From JBJMHZ01 sp045807125 (GTDB lineage Bacteria > Actinomycetota > Actinomycetes > JAWWOL01): DNA of 64,000 nt. A program made the translations under genes and the position numbers. How positions within the stretch are numbered: the first letter of the stretch is position 1; every line of letters begins with the position of its first letter. The stretch is from contig JBJMHZ010000009.1 in NCBI GenBank assembly GCA_045807125.1, positions 124,001 through 188,000 of the forward strand, read 5' to 3'. Under the pieces are notes generated by a model. The model had not been told where the DNA came from, ran no database searches, and saw nothing but the letters and a program-made list of their open reading frames with translations. Shown here one piece after another: positions 47,868 through 57,812 of the stretch.

Positions 47868-49127
47868 CTACTCGACGAAGGCCCACGACACCCCGCCACC
47901 GGTCGACGCGTTCACGACCTGGGAGGCCGCCGACGCCCTGACGAGCAGCCCGTTGGACCGCTCGCCGTAGACGAACATGCCGAGGACGAACCAGTACGGC
48001 TCGGGGCGGCCGCTGCCGGACGGCAGCTCCACCGTCGCCGTCGGTACGCGCCGCTGGCACTCCCACGCCTCGACGCCACCGGCGAGCAGCGCCTGCCGGA
48101 GGTCGTCCCGCGACTGCTGCCGCCCGATCAGGACGCCCTCGCCACCGTAGGAGTAGCTGCGCTTGAAGACGTAGTCGTCCTTGGCGGCCAGCGCTTCCTC
48201 GACGTTGTCCCGCGTCAGCTCGAAGGTGCGCGGGACGTACCGCTCGATCACCGCCAGCTCCGCCGCGCTGAGCAGATGGTGGTATCGCGGGTCGCACAGC
48301 AGCGAGAACCACTTGCGGTGCATCTTCAGCTCGGCCTCGAACATGCACGAGAGCGTCGCGCCGCTGTCGTGCAGCATCGACAGGAAGGCACCGCCGTCGG
48401 TCGTGTCGTCCAGCGTGATGATCCGATGCACCATCGTCCGCCGCGCCTCGCCGGCCTCGAGCCACTCGCGCGGGTAGTCCGTCTCGTCGCAGTAGGCGAC
48501 CTCGAGCTCGGGCGCCATCAGCGCGAGGTAGCGCTGCAGCATCACGATCTTCCCGTACCCCCACTGGCGGTGCTTCGCCGAGTCGAGGATGACGAGGCGG
48601 TCGAGCCCGGCTCGCCCGCACTCGACGGCGTAGAGATGGGCGAGGTCGCGGAACGGCGACACGCCGGCGACCGGCCGGCCGAGCAGCTCCGCGAAGGCCT
48701 TCGCACTGTGGTAGCTCTCCCCCGCGCCGACTCCCGAGAAGTGGTTGAGCTCGCAGAACCAGTAGCCGTCCTCGGCCGGGATGATGTCGGCCCGGAGCAT
48801 CCGCGGGCCGCCGGACGCCACCTGCGCCCAATCGATGCGCGACGCCATGCTCGGCGGCACGCGGAACATCGCCACCAGCTCGTCGGCCGACAGCGTGGAG
48901 CAGAGATGGCTCAGCAGCTTCTCCTGCGCATCGGCCAGCGCTCCGGTCGCGGCCACGAGCGCGTCATGAGCAGCCGCGTCGATCCGGAAGTAGTACGGGA
49001 GGACGCGGAACGAGACACCGATGTCGCGCAGCAGGCGCTCGGCGCCGCCCGCCGCCATCGCGTAGTCGGTCGCGCTGCTGCCGCGGCGCTGATCCGCCAC
49101 GAAGTCGCGGTTGTAGCTTGCGAACAT
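47868..49127 (-). CDS. ATP-grasp-like ligase, copy 1
   Basis: 419 residues. The protein resembles circularly permuted ATP-grasp enzymes (glutathionylspermidine-synthase-like group). N-terminal MFASYNRDFVADQRRG, middle LRADIIPAEDGYWFCELNHF, and the phosphate-loop-like KRSYSYGGEGVLIG near residue 325. The C-terminus GGGVSWAFVE is shared with copy 2 at 56555-57811; the two align end to end, more than half identical by eye. Expected role: ATP-dependent amide or ester ligation. ATG 49127 chosen because copy 2 starts at the same place. Last gene of the leftward operon. Confidence 0.62.
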   Translation of the reverse strand: MFASYNRDFVADQRRGSSATDYAMAAGGAERLLRDIGVSFRVLPYYFRIDAAAHDALVAATGALADAQEKLLSHLCSTLSADELVAMFRVPPSMASRIDWAQVASGGPRMLRADIIPAEDGYWFCELNHFSGVGAGESYHSAKAFAELLGRPVAGVSPFRDLAHLYAVECGRAGLDRLVILDSAKHRQWGYGKIVMLQRYLALMAPELEVAYCDETDYPREWLEAGEARRTMVHRIITLDDTTDGGAFLSMLHDSGATLSCMFEAELKMHRKWFSLLCDPRYHHLLSAAELAVIERYVPRTFELTRDNVEEALAAKDDYVFKRSYSYGGEGVLIGRQQSRDDLRQALLAGGVEAWECQRRVPTATVELPSGSGRPEPYWFVLGMFVYGERSNGLLVRASAASQVVNASTGGGVSWAFVE

Positions 49128-49188
49128 TCCCCACCGTCCCTGCACCGCTGCAACGAGCCGAATGGATGCGGACCCTGCTCTGCAAGGT

Positions 49189-50694
49189 CTAGGCGAGCTG
49201 CCCGCGAGGATCCCTGCCGCGCAGCGCGTACGCCACGAGGAACGCGACGCCCAGCAGCGCGAGGATCAGGAACGCCGCCGCGAACGTGTCGTGCAGCGCC
49301 ATCGCCCGGCTCGCAGCGCCCGTCGCGCGGTAGTGCGTCTCCCGGATCACCACGAACGCGGCGCAGGCCGCAGCCCCGATCGCGCCGCCGAGGCTCCTCG
49401 CGATGTTGAACAGCAGCGAGCCCGACGGCGCCGCTGCCGGCGTCAGCGATCGGGTGACCATCAGGCCGAGCGCGGCCAGCAGCAGGCCGGCGCCCACCGA
49501 GCGGGCCACCTGGGCACCGATGATCTGGGCCTCGCTGGGCGAGGCACCCGCCAGGAAGGGCACGAGCGCGGCCACCGCGAAGATCGCGGCACCGGTCACC
49601 GAGACCAGGTGCATGTCCACGTGGCGCAGGAACGCCGGCAACGCCAGCCAGACGACCAGTTGCACGAGGCCGCCGTACAGCGAGACCGCCGCGACCCGGT
49701 CCACCGGGTAGCCCTCCGTCGTGAGGTAGTACGGGATCAGGAAGTAGCTGGCGTACACCGCCGCCCCCACGACGAAGTTGAACGAGCACGTGCGCAGGAG
49801 CGGCACGTGCCTCAGCAGCCGGAGGTCGACCAGCGGGTGCCTCGTCCGCAGCTCGTTGACGACGAGCGCGGCCAGCATGACCACCGCCGTGACCGCCGCC
49901 AGGATGACGATCGGCGAGGCGAGCCATCCCCGGCCGTTGCCCGAGTCAAGCGCGTACTGCGCGCAGTACAGCCCGATGACCGCGGCAACCACGCTCGTCA
50001 GGCTGACCCGCCTGCCATGCGCTGAGCCGCGCACCGGGACGCGGCTCAGGCCCGGCGCGGCCAGCCAGATGGCGAGCGCCCCGACCGGCACCGACACGTA
50101 GTACAGGGCACGCCAGCTCCACCAGTGGGTGAGCGCGATGCACAGGAGCGGGCCGAGCACGGCTGCGCCGGTCGCCATGAAGGAGAACGTGGAGATCGCT
50201 CGCGGGTGCTCGCGACCCTGCATGAGCACGACGATCAGGTAGTACGCGAAGGGCATGATGGCACCGCTCGCCGCGCCCTGGACGACGCGCGCGACGAGCA
50301 GGCTCTCGAAGCTCCACGAATTGGCGACCATCAGCGAGCCGGCGACGAAGCAGGAGACCAGCACGGCCAGGTAGGCGCGCGGGCGGAAGATGCGCGTCAG
50401 GTAGGCGGAGAGCGAGAGCGTCACCAGCTCGGCGGTGGCGTACGCGGAGATGACCAGCGAACCCTTCTCCAGCGAGGAATGCAGGCTGCGCTGGATGTCG
50501 CCGAGCGCGCTGCTCGTCATCGTGAGGTCCAGGACCGTCATCGCGGCGGCGACGATGGCGCCGAGCGCTGCGCGCCAGCGGTGGTCCGGTGCCGCCGGTG
50601 CGCCCTCGACGGGCGCTCCCGCCGGCCGGGCTCCCGCCGGCGCGCGCGCCGGCGCGCGCCTGGTCAGCTCCGGCGGCCTTGGCCTGCTCAGCAC
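49189..50694 (-). CDS. MFS exporter, DHA2 (14-helix) type, copy 1
   Basis: 501 residues. Fourteen hydrophobic helices and EmrB/QacA-type signatures (MTVLDLTMTSSALGDIQRSL, RVVQGAASGAIMPFAYYLIV). GTG 50694 is the best start, 34 bp after the methyltransferase stop; no strong RBS is seen. It lies in the leftward operon together with a second DHA2 gene, so it probably exports the product or gives self-resistance. Confidence 0.85.
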   Translation of the reverse strand: MLSRPRPPELTRRAPARAPAGARPAGAPVEGAPAAPDHRWRAALGAIVAAAMTVLDLTMTSSALGDIQRSLHSSLEKGSLVISAYATAELVTLSLSAYLTRIFRPRAYLAVLVSCFVAGSLMVANSWSFESLLVARVVQGAASGAIMPFAYYLIVVLMQGREHPRAISTFSFMATGAAVLGPLLCIALTHWWSWRALYYVSVPVGALAIWLAAPGLSRVPVRGSAHGRRVSLTSVVAAVIGLYCAQYALDSGNGRGWLASPIVILAAVTAVVMLAALVVNELRTRHPLVDLRLLRHVPLLRTCSFNFVVGAAVYASYFLIPYYLTTEGYPVDRVAAVSLYGGLVQLVVWLALPAFLRHVDMHLVSVTGAAIFAVAALVPFLAGASPSEAQIIGAQVARSVGAGLLLAALGLMVTRSLTPAAAPSGSLLFNIARSLGGAIGAAACAAFVVIRETHYRATGAASRAMALHDTFAAAFLILALLGVAFLVAYALRGRDPRGQLA

Positions 50695-50728
50695 GACTAG
50701 TCGTTGCTCTGGTCGCCGACGCGCGGGC

Positions 50729-51526
50729 TCACGGCTTCCTGCCCCAGGCGTACACGGTGATGGAACGGATGTCCATGAAGTCGGGGTCCTCGCACAGCGA
50801 CAGCACAGCGTCGACATCGTGCTGGTCGAGGAGCTGCCGATCGACGAGATAGCCGCCTTCCTGCTTGATGTTCGCGACGGCGAGCTGACCGTACGGCCCC
50901 TTCTCGCCGAGGCAGTTGGCTCTCGTCAGCACGCCGATGTCGCGCAGGCCGACGCGCGCGAGCTGGGAGGGCAAGGTCTGCGCCCAGGTCATGTCGGAGC
51001 CCTGCGCGCGCCAGGCCGTCTCCAGCGCGCCGAAGAAGCGCCGGATCGGCTCGTGGACGGACCCGGCGGCCGGCATGCAGAGCGGATCGCCGATGACGAG
51101 CCAGCCACCTGGCGCGAGCCAGCCGGCCGCCGCGGCGACCACCGAGTCGCGGTCCGGCAGGTGGCAGAACGTGACGCGCGAGTGGACGAGGTCGAACGAG
51201 CCGGGCGGGAAGTCGAGGGTGCTGATGTCGGCGGTGCGCCACTCGAGGTTGTCCTGCTCCTGGCCGCGGAGGTAGCGGGTGTCGCTGTCGACCGCGACGA
51301 CCGAGCCGCTGTGGCACTCCGCCGCCAGCCAGCGCGCCACCGAGCCGGCTCCGGCACCGAGCTCGAGGCACCGCCAGGCCGGGTGGAGCCCCGCCCTCCG
51401 GAGGACGGCATGGGTGTCGGGGTCGCCCCACGCCTCCAGCAGCCGCAGCCGCTCGCGCTCCTCGGGCCGGTCCTTGCTCAGCGCACCCGACTGGTAGTCG
51501 GTCGCCAACGTGACCTCTCGACTCAT
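50729..51526 (-). CDS. Class I SAM-dependent methyltransferase
   Basis: 265 residues. SAM loop RCLELGAGAGSVARWLAAE, the second acidic strand VVAVDSDTRYLRGQ, WRTADISTLDFPPGSFDLVH (motif II), and LAPGGWLVIGDPLCMP. It begins MSREVTLATDYQSGAL. ATG 51526 shares ATGA with the MFS copy 2 stop. Substrate unknown; an O- or N-methylation of the cluster product is likely. Confidence 0.87.
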   Translation of the reverse strand: MSREVTLATDYQSGALSKDRPEERERLRLLEAWGDPDTHAVLRRAGLHPAWRCLELGAGAGSVARWLAAECHSGSVVAVDSDTRYLRGQEQDNLEWRTADISTLDFPPGSFDLVHSRVTFCHLPDRDSVVAAAAGWLAPGGWLVIGDPLCMPAAGSVHEPIRRFFGALETAWRAQGSDMTWAQTLPSQLARVGLRDIGVLTRANCLGEKGPYGQLAVANIKQEGGYLVDRQLLDQHDVDAVLSLCEDPDFMDIRSITVYAWGRKP

Positions 51527-52995
51527 GGCTCCCCCGCCTCGCTCGCCTCTCCCGTCGTGCCGCGCCGTCCGCCCGGGCGCCCGAGCGCGGGAGACCCACG
51601 CCGACCGGAGCGCGGGCGTGGCACGCGGTGCCCCGCGGCGATCGCGGCCACCACCATCATCAGGTAGATGGCAAGCGCCGCCCAGGCTGGTGTCGCGATG
51701 GTGTCACCTGACTGGAGGCCGCCCAGCAGCGCCACGCCGACGGTGGTGCCGGCCTGCCGCGCCGCGCTCAGCATGCCGCTCGCGATCGCGGTGCGGTGCG
51801 CAGGGGCCGCGGCCATGACCAGCGTGATCTGCGGGACCGTCGTAAGGCCGAACCCCATGCCGATGCCGAAGAGCCCGACGCTCATGCCCGCCGGGCCGGA
51901 GCTGCCGACCAGGATCAGGATCACCGCGCCGACGACCGTGAGCGCCAGCCCGATCATCAGCACCCGCCGGGCGCCGAGCCGCTCGTTGATCCGGCCGGCG
52001 ACCAGCGGCATGAACGTGATGGGCAGCGCCGACGGCAGGAAGCTGAGCCCGGCCACCACCGGGCCGTAGCCCCGCACCTGCTGCAGGTAGACGCTGACGA
52101 CGAACACCAGCCCGTAGTAGCCGGCGAACAGCAGCAGGCCGACCGTCACGTAGCCACGGAAGCCCGGTGCGCTCAGCAGGTCGGCGGGGAGCATGGGGTG
52201 GGCGAAGGTTCGCTCCCGCACGACGAACGCGGCCAGTGCGACCGCGGCGACGAGCATCGCGGCCACCGGTACGGGCTGGCCCCACCCGAGCTGGTGCCCG
52301 TACGTCAGAGCCAGCGCGACGCCGCCGAGGAAGGTCGCAGCGAGGACCTGCCCAGCGAAGTCCTGCGGCTCGTCGCGGGCGTCGCGCCCGGCGACCGGCA
52401 TGAATCGCGCCGACAACCACAGCGCGCCGAGCACGATCGGCACGTTGATGAGGAAGATGCTGCGCCATCCGATCCCGGTGACGAGGGCGCCGCCCACGAT
52501 CGGCCCGAACGCCACCGGGCTCCCGGCGACCGTCGCCCATACCGCGACCGCCTTCGCGCGCGCGTCCACTGCCGGGAACGCCGTCACGAGCATCACCAGC
52601 GTCGCCGGCACCAGCAGGATCGCTCCTGCCCCTTGCAGCACGCGCATCGCGACCAGCACCGCACCGTTGGGAGCCGCACCGCACAGCAGCGACGCGACGC
52701 CGAAGATGCAGGTCCCCACCCGGAACATGCGCACGGCCCCGAACCGGCCGACTGCGGCGGCCCCGGTGAGGAGCAGGCTGGCCAGGACGATGACGTAGGC
52801 GTCCACGACCAGCTGCATCGTCGCCAAGCTCGCGTGCAGGCTCGCCTGCATCGCCGGGACGGCCACGTTGACGATCGTGATGTCGATGACGATCATTCCG
52901 TAGCCGAGGCAGGCCACCGTCAGCACGCGGCGGGGTCGCACCAGTCCGGCACGCCGCCCGCGAGCGACCCCCTCGGCGCCGGTCCCGCCGGTCAT
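51523..52995 (-). CDS. MFS exporter, DHA2 (14-helix) type, copy 2
   Basis: 490 residues. MIVIDITIVNVAVPAMQASL in helix 1, motif RVLQGAGAILLVPATL in helix 4, and fourteen hydrophobic helices. ATG 52995 (MTGGTGAEG) is coupled to the reductase stop by ATGA. It may be the main drug-efflux or product-export gene. It is related to copy 1 only at family level. Confidence 0.87.
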   Translation of the reverse strand: MTGGTGAEGVARGRRAGLVRPRRVLTVACLGYGMIVIDITIVNVAVPAMQASLHASLATMQLVVDAYVIVLASLLLTGAAAVGRFGAVRMFRVGTCIFGVASLLCGAAPNGAVLVAMRVLQGAGAILLVPATLVMLVTAFPAVDARAKAVAVWATVAGSPVAFGPIVGGALVTGIGWRSIFLINVPIVLGALWLSARFMPVAGRDARDEPQDFAGQVLAATFLGGVALALTYGHQLGWGQPVPVAAMLVAAVALAAFVVRERTFAHPMLPADLLSAPGFRGYVTVGLLLFAGYYGLVFVVSVYLQQVRGYGPVVAGLSFLPSALPITFMPLVAGRINERLGARRVLMIGLALTVVGAVILILVGSSGPAGMSVGLFGIGMGFGLTTVPQITLVMAAAPAHRTAIASGMLSAARQAGTTVGVALLGGLQSGDTIATPAWAALAIYLMMVVAAIAAGHRVPRPRSGRRGSPALGRPGGRRGTTGEASEAGEP

Positions 52996-55900
52996 GAGGA
53001 TCGCTGCACCAGCTCGAGCAGCTGCAGATCGGCGACGTACTTCCCGATCAGGGCCGCCGTGATGTGGGGGACGCGCCCGTCGAGACGGGCACCCTGCTCG
53101 CCCTGCTCCCTCTGCTCGCCCTGCTCGCCCTGCTCGCGGACGGCCGCATGGAACGCCTCGGCCGGCACCGTCGACGCCGGGATCGGCCGGGCCGGCTCGG
53201 CGAACGCGTGCAGCAGCGGCAGCAAGGAGAGCTTGCGCTGCCGCTCGGGCAGCCCCTTGAGCGCGATCTCGAAGCGAGACCGCCACTCGTAGTAGTCGTC
53301 GATCCTGGTGATCGGATGCCCACGCTCGACGAGCCAGTCCACGAACTGATCGAGCGAAGCGCCGTCGTCGTGGGCATTGACGACGTGGTAGGTCGCATGG
53401 CCCTGCGTGACGCGGGCGCCGAGAGCCGTGATCGCGGCAGCCGTGAAATCGACCGGCAGGCCGCTGTAGTGCGCGCGCTGCCGGTTGCCGCGCTCGTCGA
53501 GCGCGTAGAACGACCGCGGCGCCAGCCCCGTGGCGACGACGCTGAGCAGCAGGCGGGTGAACCGGTCGGGGACGTTGAGCTGGCCGGCCCACTGACTGTG
53601 GGCGAGGATCATGTCGGGCCGGAAGACCGCGACCGGCAGGCCGTACCGGTCATGCGCCTCGCGGAGCAGCACCTCCCCGGCCCACTTGCTGGTGGCATAG
53701 CCGTTCGCGTACGTCTCGTCGAGGGAGCGCACCGGGCTGGCCTGCCGGATGTCGGCGGCCTCGTCGACGAACGACCCGTCGGGCCGCATCGCGACTGCGG
53801 CCGTCGAGATGTACCGGAACCGCTTCCGGCGCACGGTCAGCGCCAGCCGGATCAGCTCGGCCGTGCCGACGACGTTGGGGGCGAACAGCTGCGAGTAGGG
53901 CAGCACGTGGTTGACGAGCGCGGCCGCGTGCACGATCTCGTCGACGCGGTCCGCGAGGCTCGCCCAGGCGGCGGCGCTCAGACCGAGGTCCGGCGCGGCG
54001 ATGTCGCCGGCGAGCGCGACGAGGTGCCGGTCGGCCAGCTCCCGGTAACGGCCGTCGAGCGTCGCTGCCCCGCCGTCGAGGGCAGCCATGATGCGTTGCC
54101 GGGCCGCATCGTCGTCGCTGCCGCGGGCGATGCAGATCAGCGTGCCGCCCGTCCGGGCCATCCGGTCCAGCCACTCGCAGCAGAGGAACCGGCCGAGGTA
54201 GCCGTTCGCCCCGGTGAGCAGCACGGTCCGGCTAGGGCCGGTCACTGCCGGCAGCGTCGTCGCGCCGGCCAGCGCATCGCGCTCGATGAAGCGGTCGAGG
54301 GAGAGGTCGGCGGCGCGCACGCAGGTGCTCGCGCGGCCGTGCACCGACGCGAAGGTCGGGCGAGTCGCGGCCGAGCTGCGCGCCGCGTCGACGTGGGTGA
54401 CGATGCTCGCGAGAGTAGCGGTGGGCCCGATGATGACCTGCACCGGCACGTCGATGTCGAAGATCTGCTCCAGCACCGTCGAGAAGGCGTGCGCCGAGAG
54501 CGAGTCGCCACCCAGGTCGGTGAAGCGGGCATCGGGCCGTGACTCCGCGGCGTGGTTGCCCAGCGTGACGTGGGCAGCCGCCGCGACGGCCTCCAGGGTC
54601 GGCCGGCCGCCGCTCCCGGCGCGCAGCTCGTTCAGCAGGTCGACCCGGCCAGCGGCGATCTCTGCGTACCGGCGCTCCAGCCGATCGCCGTAACGCTCCT
54701 TCAGCGCCGGGCGCAGCGGCTTCCCGACCGCGGAGAGCAGGCCGTTCTCGACGCTGAACGGCTCCGGCTCGATGAGGAGGTCACGGGGGATCTCGTACGC
54801 GTTGAGCCCCGCCTCGGCCGCGATCTGATGCATGGAGTCGATGACGGCCGCGCGGACGTCGTTCGTCGCGAGCGAGCCGATGCCGTCGTGGTCGGGGACC
54901 ACCACCGCGAGCAGGAACGCCTGCTCGCTGTTGCCATGGACGTAGATCTGCTTGATGCACGGACTGCCCGCGTAGAGGGCTTCGAGCCGCGAGATGGCGA
55001 CGAACTCTCCCTGGGAGAGCTTGACGACGTTGTTGATGCGGTCGACGTAGACGAGCCTGTCGGGCATGAGCTCCGCGACGATGTCACCGGTCCGGTAGTA
55101 ACCGTCGTCGTCGAACGAGCGGGCGGTGAGCTCGGGCTGCTTGTAGTAGCCCGGGATGAGCCCGACGGACTTCAGCCGGAGCTCGCCACGGGGATACGGC
55201 TTGTCCGTGCGGAAGTAGCCCAGCTCCGGCACGTCGACGAGCCGGTAGTCGATGACCGGCGGGCGCCTGACCCGCTGGTCGACCACGACCGCCCGGCCGG
55301 TCTCCGTGGATCCGTAGCAGTCGGTGACCTTGGTCCCGAGGATCGACTCCATCCAGTCGTGCATCTTCGCGGACAGCGGTGCGCTGCCGCACAGCGCGCT
55401 GATGACGCGGCCGCCCAGCAGCCGGTCGCGGATCTCGGCGCGCGCCGCGGCCTCGGCGGAGCCTGCCGGGTGCCCCTGCCGGACGAGCCGCTCCATCTCC
55501 CTCTCGTAGCGGTGGCGCAGCATGTCGCAGATCCGCGGCACCAGGCTCAGCACGGTGGGCCGCGCCAGCGACATGTCGTCGAGGAGCGTCGACATGTCGC
55601 TGCGCGCGGCGAAGTACCCGACTCCGCCGGACGCGAGCCCGGCGACCAGCCATGCCCGGCCGTTCACGTGGCTCATCGGCATGTAGTGCAGGACGATCGT
55701 CGGCAGCCCCGTCGTGCCTGCGTTGGTCAGGCCGCCCCGCGAGCTCTGCCACATCATCGTGATCATCGACTCCGGGTACATGGCCCCCTTCGGGATGCCG
55801 GTGCTGCCGGAGGTGTAGATGAGACCGGCGAGCCGGTCGGGGTCGTCGGCACGGCGATCGTCGACGATCGGCAACCGCAGGCCGCGCTCGAGATCGGCGC

Positions 55901-56573
55901 TCAGGGTCACGACGCCAGCCCGCCCGTGCAGCGCGCGGACGGCCGCCTCGAAGGCGTCGCGGTGGTCGTCGACGCGCTCGTCGTGGTCGAAGACGACGAG
56001 CCGGTCGACGCAGTCGGCGCTCCGCACCGCGGCGACCGCCACGTCGAGCGACGCGACGTCGGTGGCGAGGATGCGCGGCCGGGTCTCGGCCATGATCGGT
56101 GCCAGCTGCTGGGGACCGGAGCCCGCCGGCAACGGAACGCTCACCGCGCCCAGCATCATGCAGGCGAGATCGATCGTCGCGTAGTCGATGCTCGTGAAGC
56201 CCAGCACCGCCACGAAGTCGCCCACCTGGAACCCGCCGGGCACGCCATCCGCCCACGATCTCGTGAGCGCACCGACCCGGTCCCACAGCTCGCCGTACGT
56301 CATGGCGGTGCAGCGCGGCAGGAGCTCCAGCGAGGTTCGACCGGTCGCCCGGTCCTCGACGATGCGGCGGGCTCGCTGCGCGAGCGCAGGCCGCTCGCGG
56401 TAGCCGGTCATCGCGGCGCGGATGGTCCCCACCAGGCTGCCGGCGGCCCTGCTCATGGCGTCGGCCACCGCCGGCGAGGGCGCCGCCTCGGCGAGCTCGC
56501 GATCGTTCGCCCGGAGCATCGCGATGCGGTCATCCGGCCGGGTGGCGTTGCCGGCTACTCGACGAACGCCCAT
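52992..56573 (-). CDS. car: Carboxylic acid reductase (adenylation-carrier-reductase, 1193 aa)
   Basis: The domain order of Nocardia-type carboxylic acid reductases. Adenylation domain about 60-640 (LIYTSGSTGIPKGAMYPESM near 251-270, CYGSTETGRA near 419). Carrier domain about 655-735 with the phosphopantetheine Ser near 691 in FTDLGGDSLSAHAF. Reductase domain from about 780 (LLTGANGYLGRFL and YANGYATSKWAGE). It would adenylate an acid, load it on its own carrier and release an aldehyde using NADPH. ATG 56573 has GGAGG six bases upstream and lies inside the end of copy 2. The C-terminus contains a five-unit EQG repeat. Confidence 0.9.
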   Translation of the reverse strand: MGVRRVAGNATRPDDRIAMLRANDRELAEAAPSPAVADAMSRAAGSLVGTIRAAMTGYRERPALAQRARRIVEDRATGRTSLELLPRCTAMTYGELWDRVGALTRSWADGVPGGFQVGDFVAVLGFTSIDYATIDLACMMLGAVSVPLPAGSGPQQLAPIMAETRPRILATDVASLDVAVAAVRSADCVDRLVVFDHDERVDDHRDAFEAAVRALHGRAGVVTLSADLERGLRLPIVDDRRADDPDRLAGLIYTSGSTGIPKGAMYPESMITMMWQSSRGGLTNAGTTGLPTIVLHYMPMSHVNGRAWLVAGLASGGVGYFAARSDMSTLLDDMSLARPTVLSLVPRICDMLRHRYEREMERLVRQGHPAGSAEAAARAEIRDRLLGGRVISALCGSAPLSAKMHDWMESILGTKVTDCYGSTETGRAVVVDQRVRRPPVIDYRLVDVPELGYFRTDKPYPRGELRLKSVGLIPGYYKQPELTARSFDDDGYYRTGDIVAELMPDRLVYVDRINNVVKLSQGEFVAISRLEALYAGSPCIKQIYVHGNSEQAFLLAVVVPDHDGIGSLATNDVRAAVIDSMHQIAAEAGLNAYEIPRDLLIEPEPFSVENGLLSAVGKPLRPALKERYGDRLERRYAEIAAGRVDLLNELRAGSGGRPTLEAVAAAAHVTLGNHAAESRPDARFTDLGGDSLSAHAFSTVLEQIFDIDVPVQVIIGPTATLASIVTHVDAARSSAATRPTFASVHGRASTCVRAADLSLDRFIERDALAGATTLPAVTGPSRTVLLTGANGYLGRFLCCEWLDRMARTGGTLICIARGSDDDAARQRIMAALDGGAATLDGRYRELADRHLVALAGDIAAPDLGLSAAAWASLADRVDEIVHAAALVNHVLPYSQLFAPNVVGTAELIRLALTVRRKRFRYISTAAVAMRPDGSFVDEAADIRQASPVRSLDETYANGYATSKWAGEVLLREAHDRYGLPVAVFRPDMILAHSQWAGQLNVPDRFTRLLLSVVATGLAPRSFYALDERGNRQRAHYSGLPVDFTAAAITALGARVTQGHATYHVVNAHDDGASLDQFVDWLVERGHPITRIDDYYEWRSRFEIALKGLPERQRKLSLLPLLHAFAEPARPIPASTVPAEAFHAAVREQGEQGEQREQGEQGARLDGRVPHITAALIGKYVADLQLLELVQRSS
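53092..53136. repeat. 9-bp tandem repeat inside the CAR gene
   Basis: Five 9-base units (ccctgctcg and one-base variants) encode Glu-Gln-Gly repeats near the C-terminal end of the reductase. They sit in frame, so slippage would change the tail length without a frameshift. Confidence 0.85.
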
Positions 56574-57811
56574 GACGCCCCTCCACCCCGGCCCACGTTG
56601 ACGATGGGCGAGTGCGGGCCACCGCGGACGAGCAGCCCACTGGCACCGTCCCCGTACAGGTACATCCCGAGGACGAAGTAGAAGGGGACCGTCGTGCCGT
56701 CATGCCCCGGGAGCTCGAGGCTCGACGCCTGAACCCGGCGCTGGCAGTTCCAGCCGGAGATGTCGGCGCTCAGCAGCCGGCGGAGCTCGTCCCGCCCGTA
56801 CTGGTCCCCCATGACGACCCCGGCGCCGCCGTACGAGTAGCTCCGCTTGAGGACCAGCTGGTCCTTGTCGGCCAGCACCGCGTCGAGATTGTCGCGATCC
56901 AGGTCGAAGGTGTGCGGCACGTACCGCTGGACGACGTCCAGCTCCTCCTCGGTCAGGAGCTGCTGGTGCTCGGCCTTGCACAGCAGGGACAACCACCGGC
57001 GGTGCATCTTCAGCTCCGCCTCGAAGAAGGACGAGAACGTGGCTCCGCTGTCACGCAGGGCCACCAGGAAGGCACCGCCATCGGTCGTGTCGGCGAACGT
57101 GACCAGCCGGTGGATGAGCGTCCGCTCGGCCTCCTCGGGCGCCAGCCATTCGGCCGGGTAGGTCTTCTCGTCGTGGTAGCAGATCTCGAGGTCGGGCGCC
57201 ATCAGGCGCAGGTAGCGCTGCAGCAGCCATTTCTCGCCGTATCCGGCCGTCCGGTGCTCCGTGCTGTCCAGGATGACGAAGCGGGTGAAGCCGCCCCGCC
57301 GGCACTCGGTCAGGTAGAGGTACGCCTGCTGCCGGATCGGCGATACGCCCGAGACCGAACGACCGAGCAGCTCGGCGAAGGCCTGGGCGCTGTAGTAGCA
57401 CTCCGTCCCGCCCACGCCGGAGAAGTGGTTGAGCTCGCAGAAGCAGTAGCCGGAGTCGGTCGGGATGATGTCGGCGCGCAGCATCCGCAACCCTGACGAG
57501 GCGAGGGCGGGCCAGTCCAGTTGGGCGGCCATGGCGGCGGGCACGTTGAACATCTGCTGCAGCTCGTCGCTCGTCCGCGTTGCGCACAGGTGCCGCAGCA
57601 GCTTCTCCTGCGCCTCGACCAGGACGCGCGTCGCGCGAGTCAGCGCAGCGTGGACCGCCGGGTCGATCCGGAAGTAGTACGGCATCGGATGGTAGGTGAT
57701 GCCCAGGTCGACCAGGAGCTGCTCGGCACCGCGGGCGGCCATCCGGTAATCGAGCGAGCGCGACTCCTCGCGTTGCGCGGCGAGGAACGACCGGTTGTAG
57801 TCGATGAACAT
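56555..57811 (-). CDS. ATP-grasp-like ligase, copy 2
   Basis: 418 residues, a close paralogue of the protein at 47868-49127. Same order of blocks: MFIDYNRSFLAAQREE, LRADIIPTDSGYCFCELNHF, DDTTDGGAF-like FADTTDGGAFLVAL, KRSYSYGGAGVVMG and GGGASWAFVE. The Gly-rich KRSYSYGGxGV loop fits an ATP-binding site. ATG 57811 is one base after the amidase stop. Overlaps the start of the CAR gene by 19 bp. Two copies suggest two successive ligations or a heterodimer. Confidence 0.62.
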   Translation of the reverse strand: MFIDYNRSFLAAQREESRSLDYRMAARGAEQLLVDLGITYHPMPYYFRIDPAVHAALTRATRVLVEAQEKLLRHLCATRTSDELQQMFNVPAAMAAQLDWPALASSGLRMLRADIIPTDSGYCFCELNHFSGVGGTECYYSAQAFAELLGRSVSGVSPIRQQAYLYLTECRRGGFTRFVILDSTEHRTAGYGEKWLLQRYLRLMAPDLEICYHDEKTYPAEWLAPEEAERTLIHRLVTFADTTDGGAFLVALRDSGATFSSFFEAELKMHRRWLSLLCKAEHQQLLTEEELDVVQRYVPHTFDLDRDNLDAVLADKDQLVLKRSYSYGGAGVVMGDQYGRDELRRLLSADISGWNCQRRVQASSLELPGHDGTTVPFYFVLGMYLYGDGASGLLVRGGPHSPIVNVGRGGGASWAFVE

Positions 57812-57812
57812 G

